Of a stretch of 13,775 bases of DNA, positions 8,271-13,775 are shown piece after piece. The stretch comes from Bacteroidota bacterium (lineage in GTDB: Bacteria > Bacteroidota > Bacteroidia > Bacteroidales > UBA1556), in the NCBI GenBank assembly GCA_003973505.1, contig QNXT01000023.1:1-13775 (forward strand), written 5' to 3'. Below the pieces are notes generated by a model. It saw nothing but the letters and a program-made list of their open reading frames with translations. It was not told the DNA's origin and did not search any database. Within the stretch, counting starts at the first letter, position 1. The number at the start of each line of letters is the position of its first letter. A program made the translations under genes and the position numbers.

Positions 8271-8331
8271 TTTTATCAAAAAGCCCAACGAAATATCAAA
8301 AGTTTTTACACCCGCACGCATCATTATTGCA

Positions 8332-9315
8332 GTGCTTATTGGCATGTCTGTAAGTTTTTATATGATGGCAAAAGATTTTGATGCCGACTCTTACGAGAAT
8401 GTACATTGGACTTTACGCTCTATTTTATTCCTTGCATTAGCCGTTATTTTAGAAGCCATTCGTGATATTGCCTATATGTATCGCATTCGTTTGCTGACCG
8501 ATAAAAAAATCAGTTGGCGGCATAGTTTTCAAACCATTATGCTTTGGGAGTTTGCCTCCGCTCTTACCCCATCCGTAGTAGGCGGCTCGGCAGTAGCACT
8601 TTATATTGTAAATAAAGAAATTAACAACACCGGCAAAGCCACTGCCATCGTGATGATTACAGCACTGCTCGACGAGATGTTTTACATTGTGATGGTACCT
8701 TTATTGTTTCTTTTTGTGGGTTTCAATGAGCTTTTTATCAATACCGAATTCAATCTGTTTAGCTTTGGGAAATTCCCTACCCAAACTATTTTTGTGATTG
8801 GTTATGGATTTATTCTGTTATTAACTTCCATCATCACCTTTGCCATTTTCTTCAAACCTCATGTTTTCAAAAATATTTTGGAGAAATTATTTAGTACAAA
8901 ATTGCTTAAGCGATGGAAAAAGAAAGCCATAAAAACAGGTGAAGAAATCGTAATTACATCCCAGGAAATGAGAGGAAAGAACTTTGGTTTTTGGGCTAAA
9001 GCTTTTGGTTCAACGCTATTTTCTTGGACAGCTCGATTTTTGGTGATTAATGCCTTGATACTTGTATTAGTTGAGGGCGGAGATCAATTTCTAATTTACG
9101 CCCGCCAACTAGTAATGTGGGTGATTCTACTTATTAGTCCCACACCAGGCGGTAGTGGTGTGGCCGAGTTTATGCTTCCTAAGTTTTTGGGTGAGTTTAT
9201 GAATGGTTTTGGCAATGAGATTGCCCTGGGCTGGCGATTGCTCAGCTATTATTCCTATTTGATTATTGGTAGTATCGTTTTACCTATTTGGTTGCGACGG
9301 GTTTATCAGCGATAA
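8332..9315 (+). CDS. Flippase-like membrane protein, LPG_synthase_TM (UPF0104/YbhN) family
   Basis: Integral membrane protein of about 327 residues with several hydrophobic segments (for example 31-43, 105-130, 152-174, 226-248, 260-269, 306-320). Conserved family motifs are ALTPSVVGGSAVALYIV (77-93) and SPTPGGSGVAEF (269-280). This family is related to the membrane half of lysylphosphatidylglycerol synthases and is thought to move lipid-linked substrates; the substrate here is unknown. The start is uncertain. GTG 8332 is the first standard start codon, with ATG 8344 next, but both cut the first membrane helix short. The frame is open back to 8266 and encodes a plausible family N-terminus (KKPNEISKVFTPARIII), with only ATC 8275, ATA 8293 or ATT/ATC codons as possible starts. 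The 3' end overlaps the SDR gene on the other strand by 10 bp. Confidence 0.85.
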   Translation: MLIGMSVSFYMMAKDFDADSYENVHWTLRSILFLALAVILEAIRDIAYMYRIRLLTDKKISWRHSFQTIMLWEFASALTPSVVGGSAVALYIVNKEINNTGKATAIVMITALLDEMFYIVMVPLLFLFVGFNELFINTEFNLFSFGKFPTQTIFVIGYGFILLLTSIITFAIFFKPHVFKNILEKLFSTKLLKRWKKKAIKTGEEIVITSQEMRGKNFGFWAKAFGSTLFSWTARFLVINALILVLVEGGDQFLIYARQLVMWVILLISPTPGGSGVAEFMLPKFLGEFMNGFGNEIALGWRLLSYYSYLIIGSIVLPIWLRRVYQR

Positions 9316-10241
9316 TCTTTTTCTACAATCTCCTTAATTCCATCAATATAATTTGTTGGTTTCATTTCAAATCGAGATTCAAACTTATCGCTATGAAACA
9401 CATAATCGCGGTCGTATTGATAAAGCATTTCTTTAATCTCTTTCATTATGGGCATAAACAAACCAATAATGCTAACTACAAATTTTGGAGCCACCATATA
9501 TTGAGGTTTTGTATTCAATGCTTTGGCAATTTCTTCCACCCATTGTTTTCCTGTAAACGGATTTTTGGCTGTTGGCAAATGCCAAATATGACCATAAGCA
9601 TCATCACTATTACCAAGTAAAGCCGTAGCTTTTCCTGCATCGGGAGTATAAGTGAAGGAATGTTTATACTTCACAGACATCAACCAATTTGCCTTTTTAC
9701 CTAAGCTCAAGGGTTTGAAAACCGACTCGGTAAGCATGCAATTTTGTTCAATGCCTGGCCCATAGAAATCTGCTGAGCGAGCAATCAAGGCAGTTAAACT
9801 TCCTGTGGCTATTTCGCCTAAAATCATTTGAGAAATCTTGGCACGAACCTTACCTTTTTTACTACACGGGTTGATCGGTGTTTTTTCGGTCATACCATCA
9901 AGATAGTTCGCATCATACATATAAATATTATCGAAAAAAACGAGCTTACAATTATGCTGTTTACATGCCTCTATCACGTTGGAAACAATTATTGGCCAAT
10001 CTCTTTCCCAAACAGCTGCATTATATTGAATCCCCACTGTAAGATAAACTACTGATGAGCCCTCAACAGCTTTAAATACTTCGTTGGCATTAAGCAAATC
10101 TGCTAAAATTAATTCATTTTGATCATTCACCTTTTGTGGGTTACGACTTACTAATCGAATCTCATTTGTATATTGAGTTAAGGCTTTTGCCAGCTCTCGT
10201 CCAATGGCTCCTCCCGAACCTAAAATGGTTTGCATCATCAT
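9306..10241 (-). CDS. Atypical NAD(P)-dependent epimerase/dehydratase-like SDR protein
   Basis: 311 residues of extended/atypical short-chain dehydrogenase type. The N-terminal Rossmann nucleotide-binding loop GSGGAIG (8-14) is followed by acidic/polar strand-end positions (VSRNP 31-35, ADL 47-49) and VVYLTVG (64-70), which corresponds to the fourth strand. RSADFYGPG (155-163) matches the epimerase family's 'R...vYGPG' segment. The catalytic YxxxK pair is not seen where expected: the segment after FFDNIYMYD reads SKKGKVRAK (127-135), without Tyr. Substrate and even catalytic activity are therefore uncertain. It starts with three consecutive ATG codons (10241, 10238, 10235); the first is given, and the third (MQTILG) is equally possible. 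It stands alone on its strand, divergent from the potassium-uptake operon. Confidence 0.85.
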   Translation of the reverse strand: MMMQTILGSGGAIGRELAKALTQYTNEIRLVSRNPQKVNDQNELILADLLNANEVFKAVEGSSVVYLTVGIQYNAAVWERDWPIIVSNVIEACKQHNCKLVFFDNIYMYDANYLDGMTEKTPINPCSKKGKVRAKISQMILGEIATGSLTALIARSADFYGPGIEQNCMLTESVFKPLSLGKKANWLMSVKYKHSFTYTPDAGKATALLGNSDDAYGHIWHLPTAKNPFTGKQWVEEIAKALNTKPQYMVAPKFVVSIIGLFMPIMKEIKEMLYQYDRDYVFHSDKFESRFEMKPTNYIDGIKEIVEKDYR

Positions 10242-10364
10242 AATTAATTCGTTTTGGCTAAATTATAAAATAAAATGATGAATATTGCTTTTCAGCACAT
10301 AAATTACCCAGTGTTATCTTCGTTATCATAAATTTATTTAAGCTTCTATTTCAGATTTTTCTTG

Positions 10365-10372
10365 TACTTTCG
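10365..10372 (+). promoter_or_regulatory. Possible -7 element of the K+ uptake operon
   Basis: TACTTTCG matches TAnnTTTG at all but one base and lies 20 nt before the ATG of the RCK-subunit gene. No clear TTTG is seen at the expected -33 distance, so this is a weak call. Confidence 0.35.
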
Positions 10373-10392
10373 TGATATTAAAATAGGGAAAT

Positions 10393-11085
10393 ATGAAAGA
10401 TCAACAGTTCGCAGTAATTGGATTGGGGCAATTTGGAGAAGCCATTGCACGATCCCTATCCGAAAAGGGAGCTCAAGTAATGGCCATTGATGCCAATCCT
10501 GATCGAGTAGATTATATTTCGTCGGAAGTTACTTATGCCGTAGCAATGGATGCCACAGACAAAAAAGCTTTAGCTTCTCAAAGCATTCAAGATTTTGATG
10601 CGGTTGTCATTTCCATTGGTGAAGATTTCGAAAGCCTCCTTTTATGCGCAGTAAATTTAATGGAGCTCAAAGTTCCTAGAATTATTGCTCGTGCTAAGGG
10701 TCATGCCAATAAGCTAATTCTTCAACGATTGGGAATAAAAGAGATTTTTCAACCTGAATTTGCTGTTGGGGCTGTGGTTGCAGAGCAATTACTCAACCCC
10801 AGTTTACTTTCTTTTATGAAAATGCCCGACGAATATGCTATTGCAGAAATTAACCCTCCTACAAACCTAATTGGAAAACGTTTAGATGAAATTGGGCTAA
10901 GGAAAAACTACCGAATTAACCTAATAACCATTAAACGTAAATTCCCTTCTAAAGATGATAATGGTGAGGAAATAGTACATATTACCGGAGTTCCTCAGGC
11001 TGATACGATTATTCAAGATAATGATCAATTGGTGATTTTTGGACGAGAAAAAGACTTCCTAAGACTAATCGAAATTAATAGTTGA
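10393..11085 (+). CDS. trkA: TrkA/KtrA-type potassium uptake regulatory subunit
   Basis: 230 residues, a single RCK unit of the KtrA/KtrC size rather than the double-domain E. coli TrkA. The cytoplasmic nucleotide-binding domain (RCK_N, about 4-125) has the Rossmann loop GLGQFG (10-15) and the adenosine-ribose-binding acidic residue Asp33 in AIDANPDRV, and continues with VAMDATDKKAL and DAVVISIGED. A C-terminal RCK_C domain (about 140-228) contains NLIGKRLDEIGLRKNYRINLITIKR. It gates the membrane subunit in response to bound nucleotide. The stop lies only 4 nt before the ATG of the TrkH/KtrB gene, so the two form one operon. ktrA would be an equally good name. Confidence 0.92.
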   Translation: MKDQQFAVIGLGQFGEAIARSLSEKGAQVMAIDANPDRVDYISSEVTYAVAMDATDKKALASQSIQDFDAVVISIGEDFESLLLCAVNLMELKVPRIIARAKGHANKLILQRLGIKEIFQPEFAVGAVVAEQLLNPSLLSFMKMPDEYAIAEINPPTNLIGKRLDEIGLRKNYRINLITIKRKFPSKDDNGEEIVHITGVPQADTIIQDNDQLVIFGREKDFLRLIEINS

Positions 11086-11089
11086 TACT

Positions 11090-12889
11090 ATGAGCGGTTG
11101 GCTATCGAAATTCCGAGAACGAGTTAATATTTCGCTTTTCGATTCAAAAGAACTCGTACTCCACGTTTTGCGGCATATTAGTCTTTGGCTAATGATTATC
11201 GTAATTGGAGGAGTAGTCTATTTCTATGGATTTCCTAAAACAGAGGCCTCAATACAGTTCAATACGATTCTTGTTCGATCAAGTTTGGTTTATTTTTTAC
11301 TTCGTTTTTTGATTGTCATTTTCTACGATTTTCACCCTCTTCGTTTTATTAAAGAGCGATGGCTGGAGGGCTTGGTATTATTACTCTTTTTTATTGATGC
11401 CATTTCCCCTTTATTTTTCGACGAACTTTTATTCTTTCAGAATTTGAAAGTGTTTGTTAAAAACCATAGTTTATTAGTATTTCAAGTTTATTTTTTACTA
11501 ATCGCTCTTTGGGAGCTGCGCGAAACCGCTCCACGTATAAGTAAAATCAATATCGGCCCTGCAAAACTCCTGGTACTCTCATTTGTGATATTAATCTTAG
11601 GAGGAGCCGGATTGCTTATGTTGCCTGAGATGACAGTACATCATAATCTACGATTTCTCGACGCCCTATTTACTGCCACCAGTGCCAGTTGCGTTACCGG
11701 TTTAACGGTGGTGGACACAGGAACTTTTTTTACTACTAAAGGGCAAATTATTATACTATTACTTATACAGTTAGGTGGTATTAATATCATTTCATTTGCC
11801 GCTTTTTTTGCCATACTTTCACGAAAAATGGGCGGATTGAAGTACCAATCCATATTAAAAGACTTATTAAGTGCCGACCAATTGTCCGACACCCGGAATT
11901 TATTACGCAACATCCTAAAATGGACCATTTATATTGAAGTAATGGGTGGAGTATTACTTTACTTTTCATGGGGAACAATTCCTTTTAACAGTCAGGGCGA
12001 GCGAATCTTCTCCTCAGTATTTCACTCCATATCAGCATTTAACAATGCAGGATTCTCACTATTTAGCGACAACTTATACCAAATAGGAATACAAAACATG
12101 GTGGCATTTCAATTGGTTATCGCCGTTCTGGTAATTGCCGGGGGGCTTGGGTTTTTTGTATTACAAGATGTATTTGGGGTGAGCAAGATTCGAGAACGTT
12201 TTCGCTTTCGGTGGAAAGATTATAGCGTTATGACCCGTATTAGCATTCGCATGACCATAATACTACTAACAACAGGAACAGTGGCTTTCTTCTTTCTTGA
12301 ACAGAATACTACACTTGTAAATAAAGACCTTAGCGACCAGATTTTAACCGCCTTTTTCCAATCGGTAAGCACTCGAACTGCAGGTTTTAACACCGTTGAC
12401 ATGAGTTTACTCTCTACACCCGTTCTAATGCTATTTATGCTATTGATGTTTATTGGAGCAGGTTCTGGTTCAACAGGTGGAGGAATAAAAATAACCACTT
12501 TTGCAGTAGCGATAAAAGCAAGTATTGCAACCATTCGAGGTAAAAACTATGTCGATTTTTTTAAGCGAACCATTCCTTATAGCATTGTCAATCGAGCCTA
12601 TTCAATTATTTTATTTGCATTAGCCGTTATCAGCACATCTATTTTTATGCTCAGCATTGCCGAGCCCAATATCGACTTTCTCAAATTAGCCTTCGAAGAA
12701 TTCTCAGCCTTTGCCACAGTGGGACTTTCCACAGGGATTACACCTCAACTATCTGATGTATCAAAGGCCATAATTATTTCCTCGATGTTTATTGGGCGGG
12801 TGGGCGTACTGTCAATCGCCATGATTTTAAGTCGTCGAGTAGTTAGCCGTAACTACCAATACGCAAAGGAATCGGTAATGGTGGGATAA
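11090..12889 (+). CDS. trkH: TrkH/KtrB-family potassium uptake channel subunit with N-terminal membrane extension
   Basis: 599 residues, longer than E. coli TrkH (about 480) or KtrB (about 450). The extra length is an N-terminal region of about 155 residues with three or four hydrophobic segments (about 30-46, 62-79, 93-109, 127-141) ahead of the core. The core has four M1-P-M2 repeats with their filter glycines: TATSASCVTGL (195-205), HSISAFNNAGFS (312-323), QSVSTRTAGFN (424-434) and EFSAFATVGLS (537-547). The intramembrane gating loop GAGSGSTGGGIKITT (456-470) follows the third filter, and the conserved Arg of the last helix is R570 in FIGRVG. It moves K+ across the inner membrane together with the RCK subunit encoded 4 nt upstream. 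A long hairpin follows 9 nt after the stop and may end the transcript. Confidence 0.93.
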   Translation: MSGWLSKFRERVNISLFDSKELVLHVLRHISLWLMIIVIGGVVYFYGFPKTEASIQFNTILVRSSLVYFLLRFLIVIFYDFHPLRFIKERWLEGLVLLLFFIDAISPLFFDELLFFQNLKVFVKNHSLLVFQVYFLLIALWELRETAPRISKINIGPAKLLVLSFVILILGGAGLLMLPEMTVHHNLRFLDALFTATSASCVTGLTVVDTGTFFTTKGQIIILLLIQLGGINIISFAAFFAILSRKMGGLKYQSILKDLLSADQLSDTRNLLRNILKWTIYIEVMGGVLLYFSWGTIPFNSQGERIFSSVFHSISAFNNAGFSLFSDNLYQIGIQNMVAFQLVIAVLVIAGGLGFFVLQDVFGVSKIRERFRFRWKDYSVMTRISIRMTIILLTTGTVAFFFLEQNTTLVNKDLSDQILTAFFQSVSTRTAGFNTVDMSLLSTPVLMLFMLLMFIGAGSGSTGGGIKITTFAVAIKASIATIRGKNYVDFFKRTIPYSIVNRAYSIILFALAVISTSIFMLSIAEPNIDFLKLAFEEFSAFATVGLSTGITPQLSDVSKAIIISSMFIGRVGVLSIAMILSRRVVSRNYQYAKESVMVG

Positions 12890-12898
12890 GCTAATTAC

Positions 12899-12941
12899 AG
12901 CTAAGTCATCGGATGACTTGAAGTCTTCCGATAACTAAGCT
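12899..12941 (+). terminator. Large imperfect hairpin just after trkH
   Basis: Two 21-nt arms (12899-12919 and 12921-12941), starting AGCTAAGTC and ending ACTAAGCT, are complementary at 18 of 21 positions around a single G. In practice a few central pairs would open as the loop. The left arm also holds the self-complementary AAGTCATCGGATGACTT (12903-12919), so two alternative folds compete. No T run follows, so it would be a non-classical terminator or an mRNA 3'-end stabiliser for the trkA-trkH transcript. Confidence 0.45.
12903..12919. repeat. Palindrome AAGTCATCGGATGACTT, left copy
   Basis: Perfect 8+1+8 palindrome. The same sequence returns at 13426-13441 on the other side of the repeat block. 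Confidence 0.85.
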
Positions 12942-12945
12942 GAAT

Positions 12946-13066
12946 ATCTAATCCTCCGTCAGTTTAGAACAAAACCTACTCTTTCAATTAGAAAATCCCC
13001 TCTAAACTGACACCTCCTTTTGCATTTATACTGAGCTTAGTCGAAATAAAAAGGAGGAATTAGATT
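12946..13066 (+). repeat. Structured module 1 (plus orientation)
   Basis: AATCCTCCG (12950-12958); stem GTCAGTTTAGA (12958-12968) perfectly paired with TCTAAACTGAC (13001-13011); hairpin CCTCCTTTT (13013-13021) with AAAAGGAGG (13049-13057). Its outer ends ATCTAATCCTCC and GGAGGAATTAGAT also pair, with one bulged A. The second hairpin is opened by the 25-bp insert. Confidence 0.8.
13023..13047 (+). repeat. 25-bp insert with ACTGAGCTTAGTCGAA core, inside a hairpin loop of module 1
   Basis: Compared with module 3 (CCTCCTTTTG directly joined to AAAAAGGAGG), module 1 has exactly 25 extra bases between the same two arms. They contain ACTGAGCTTAGTCGAA, which I recognise as the core of a very common short interspersed repeat (CTGAGCnnnGTCGAA type) in Bacteroidota and other bacteria. 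The insert can itself fold: ATTT/AAAT at the ends and ACT/AGT inside. Confidence 0.65.
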
Positions 13067-13101
13067 ACCCTTCAAAACATAAACTCTATATGCTATACCA
13101 G

Positions 13102-13189
13102 CTCCTCCTTTGGAAAAGGAGGTGGGCAAATTGCGAAGACAAATTTACGTTTTTAGGGTATTTTTTTATTGCAATTTGGTCGGAGGATT
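13102..13189 (-). repeat. Structured module 2 (minus orientation)
   Basis: Read on the minus strand: AATCCTCCG (13189-13181), CAAATTGC (13178-13171), 36-nt loop, GCAATTTG (13134-13127), CCCACC, then the perfect 8-bp hairpin CCTCCTTTT..AAAGGAGG (13122-13104). Same plan as module 1, with a different internal stem. Confidence 0.8.
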
Positions 13190-13198
13190 TTATTAATA

Positions 13199-13292
13199 AT
13201 CTAATCCTCCGTCAGTTTTATTCAAAATTATCCTTCAAATGGGAAATATTTGTAAAACTGACACCTCCTTTTGAAAAAGGAGGAACTAATCT
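13199..13292 (+). repeat. Structured module 3 (plus orientation)
   Basis: AATCCTCCG (13203-13211); stem GTCAGTTTTA (13211-13220) paired with TAAAACTGAC (13253-13262); uninterrupted hairpin CCTCCTTTT (13264-13272), GA, AAAAGGAGG (13275-13283). The stem differs from module 1 on both sides so that pairing is kept. Confidence 0.8.
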
Positions 13293-13328
13293 ATCCTTCA
13301 AAATAGAAAATATTTAACGCTTTAGCAA

Positions 13329-13417
13329 CTCCTCCTTTGGAAAAAGAGGTGGGCAAATTGCTAGAGGTTAGACTTCATATTTAGGGTAACGTTTGATTGC
13401 AATTTGGCCGGAGGATT
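13329..13417 (-). repeat. Structured module 4 (minus orientation)
   Basis: Read on the minus strand: AATCCTCCG (13417-13409), CAAATTGC (13406-13399), 37-nt loop, GCAATTTG (13361-13354), CCCACCTC, then the hairpin with CTCCTCCTTT at plus-strand 13329-13338. One base differs from module 2 in the hairpin arm (AAGAGG instead of AGGAGG), which weakens that stem. Confidence 0.8.
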
Positions 13418-13425
13418 TTTTACAT

Positions 13426-13441
13426 AAGTCATCCGATGACT
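13426..13441. repeat. Palindrome AAGTCATCCGATGACT, right copy
   Basis: Same palindrome as at 12903-12919 with the central base complemented (C for G) and the last base changed, giving a perfect 7+1+7 core (13427-13441). It marks the right side of the repeat block. Confidence 0.8.
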
Positions 13442-13484
13442 AAACTAAAGTTTTGTTTTAAGCATAAGCAGTCAAAACTTTCAG

Positions 13485-13492
13485 TATTTTCG
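13485..13492 (+). promoter_or_regulatory. Possible -7 element of the thioredoxin-like gene
   Basis: TATTTTCG differs by one base from TAnnTTTG and lies 26 nt before the ATG. The nearest TTG (13453-13455) is about 29 nt further up, too far for a good -33 box. It has the same TAnnTTCG form as the candidate at trkA. Confidence 0.3.
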
Positions 13493-13518
13493 CACCGCAA
13501 AAAATTAAAAACAAAACT

Positions 13519-13775
13519 ATGTATTGGATTATAGGAATTAGTGTGGTAGTGCTCGTTTTGGGCGTATTTATGTATCGTCGATACAAAATGTTTGCCCCGG
13601 CATTGAATGAGAATCATGTGGAGAGCGCAAAGCTGATTAAGCTCAACGATAAAAACTTCAAAGTATATACTCAAAAAGGGGTTTCATTGGTCGATTTTTG
13701 GGCCGATTGGTGTAAGCCTTGTAAAATACAAGGACCTATTGTAAGTCAGATTGCCGAAGAAATGAGTGCCAATGG
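13519..13775 (+). CDS. Membrane-anchored thioredoxin-like protein (3' end outside window)
   Basis: ATG at 13519, open to the window edge, 85 complete codons visible. The N-terminal hydrophobic segment (about residues 3-18, WIIGISVVVLVLGVFM) is followed by a basic YRRYK, as expected for a signal anchor. After a short linker comes a thioredoxin fold: VSLVDFWADWCKPCK (55-69), with the redox pair Cys65 and Cys68 in a CKPC site, then the conserved P73 region. Ordinary cytosolic thioredoxins lack the anchor. Here the basic residues after the helix suggest an N-out orientation with the domain on the cytoplasmic side, unless the segment is cleaved; this cannot be settled from the fragment. It may work as a disulfide reductase or as a thiol-disulfide exchange protein in envelope biogenesis. 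No neighbour on the visible side informs its partner. Confidence 0.85.
   Translation, partial: MYWIIGISVVVLVLGVFMYRRYKMFAPALNENHVESAKLIKLNDKNFKVYTQKGVSLVDFWADWCKPCKIQGPIVSQIAEEMSAN

Larger units (their letters stand above)
12946..13417. repeat. Two tandem units, four structured modules in +,-,+,- order, filling the trkH-thioredoxin gap
   Basis: Unit A (12950-13189) and unit B (13203-13417) each begin AATCCTCCG and end CGGAGGATT. Each is built of two facing copies of one module: AATCCTCCG, a stem, a loop of 32-37 nt, the stem's partner, then an ACCTCCTTTT / AAAAGGAGG hairpin. From first to last terminal motif, unit A spans 231 bp and unit B 206 bp; the 25-bp difference equals the extra segment at 13023-13047 (small indels of 1-2 bp elsewhere cancel out). 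No believable gene lies here: the only ORF of note (13090-13317) runs straight through the repeats. Flanking sequence in 12890-13518 holds the two AAGTCATC palindromes and, at the right end, the thioredoxin promoter region. Confidence 0.85.

Noticed and set aside
9288..9620. 110-codon plus-strand ORF
   Set aside because: Opposite strand of the SDR gene; no family features.
12220..12534. 104-codon minus-strand ORF inside trkH
   Set aside because: Shadow of the TrkH core, Pro/Val/Ile-rich antisense translation with no own signals.
13090..13317. 75-codon plus-strand ORF in the repeat block
   Set aside because: It runs through modules 2 and 3, has low-complexity translation and no start context; the DNA is explained by the repeats.
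12946..13417. CRISPR array
   Set aside because: The repeats are few, long, inverted relative to each other and self-complementary, with no regular short repeat-spacer pattern and no cas genes.
13429..13674. 81-codon minus-strand ORF
   Set aside because: It lies opposite the thioredoxin-like gene, whose CKPC motif and family match make the plus strand the coding one.

Overview
The window reads as chromosomal DNA of an AT-rich member of the Bacteroidota, probably Bacteroidales/Marinilabiliales-like. The evidence is a PorT-type outer-membrane protein of the type IX secretion system (T9SS) next to a menaquinone methyltransferase, several promoters close to the Bacteroidota consensus (TTG, about 18-22 nt, TAnnTTTG), an absence of obvious Shine-Dalgarno sites, and protein families typical of the phylum. 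No plasmid, phage or transposase gene is visible. The species cannot be told from the sequence.

Layout. (1) 1-967: C-terminal part of a large propeller-like protein, cut by the left edge. (2) 1156-4204, plus strand: a two-gene unit with a large lipoprotein followed seven bases later by a DUF5723-like outer-membrane barrel protein. (3) 8137 down to 4232, minus strand: heptose-7-phosphate kinase, lipoprotein, four-TM membrane protein, then menaquinone methyltransferase (ubiE/menG) and porT. The first three genes are tightly packed (TAATG overlap, then 12 nt). ubiE has its own good promoter. (4) 8332-9315, plus: flippase-like membrane protein of the LPG_synthase_TM family, with an unusual start region. 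It converges on, and overlaps by 10 bp, (5) an atypical SDR/epimerase on the minus strand (9306-10241). (6) 10393-12889, plus: a two-gene potassium-uptake operon, TrkA/KtrA-type RCK subunit and TrkH/KtrB-type channel subunit. (7) 12890-13518: a 629-bp gene-free block made almost entirely of structured repeats. (8) 13519 to the right edge: N-terminal half of a membrane-anchored thioredoxin-like protein.

Much of the gene content concerns the cell envelope: LPS heptose synthesis, T9SS, lipoproteins, outer-membrane barrels, flippase, menaquinone for respiration and K+ uptake. These are mostly housekeeping or family-conserved genes. I see no convincing new multi-gene system.

The most unusual part is the intergenic repeat block. 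It has four copies of a roughly 80-110 nt foldable module in alternating orientation (+,-,+,-), forming two tandem units. The modules share fixed ends (AATCCTCCG and CCTCCTTTTn..AAAAGGAGG) but use different internal stems, including base-paired changes between copies. One copy carries a 25-bp segment precisely in a hairpin loop, and the same AAGTCATCsGATGACT palindrome stands on both sides of the block.
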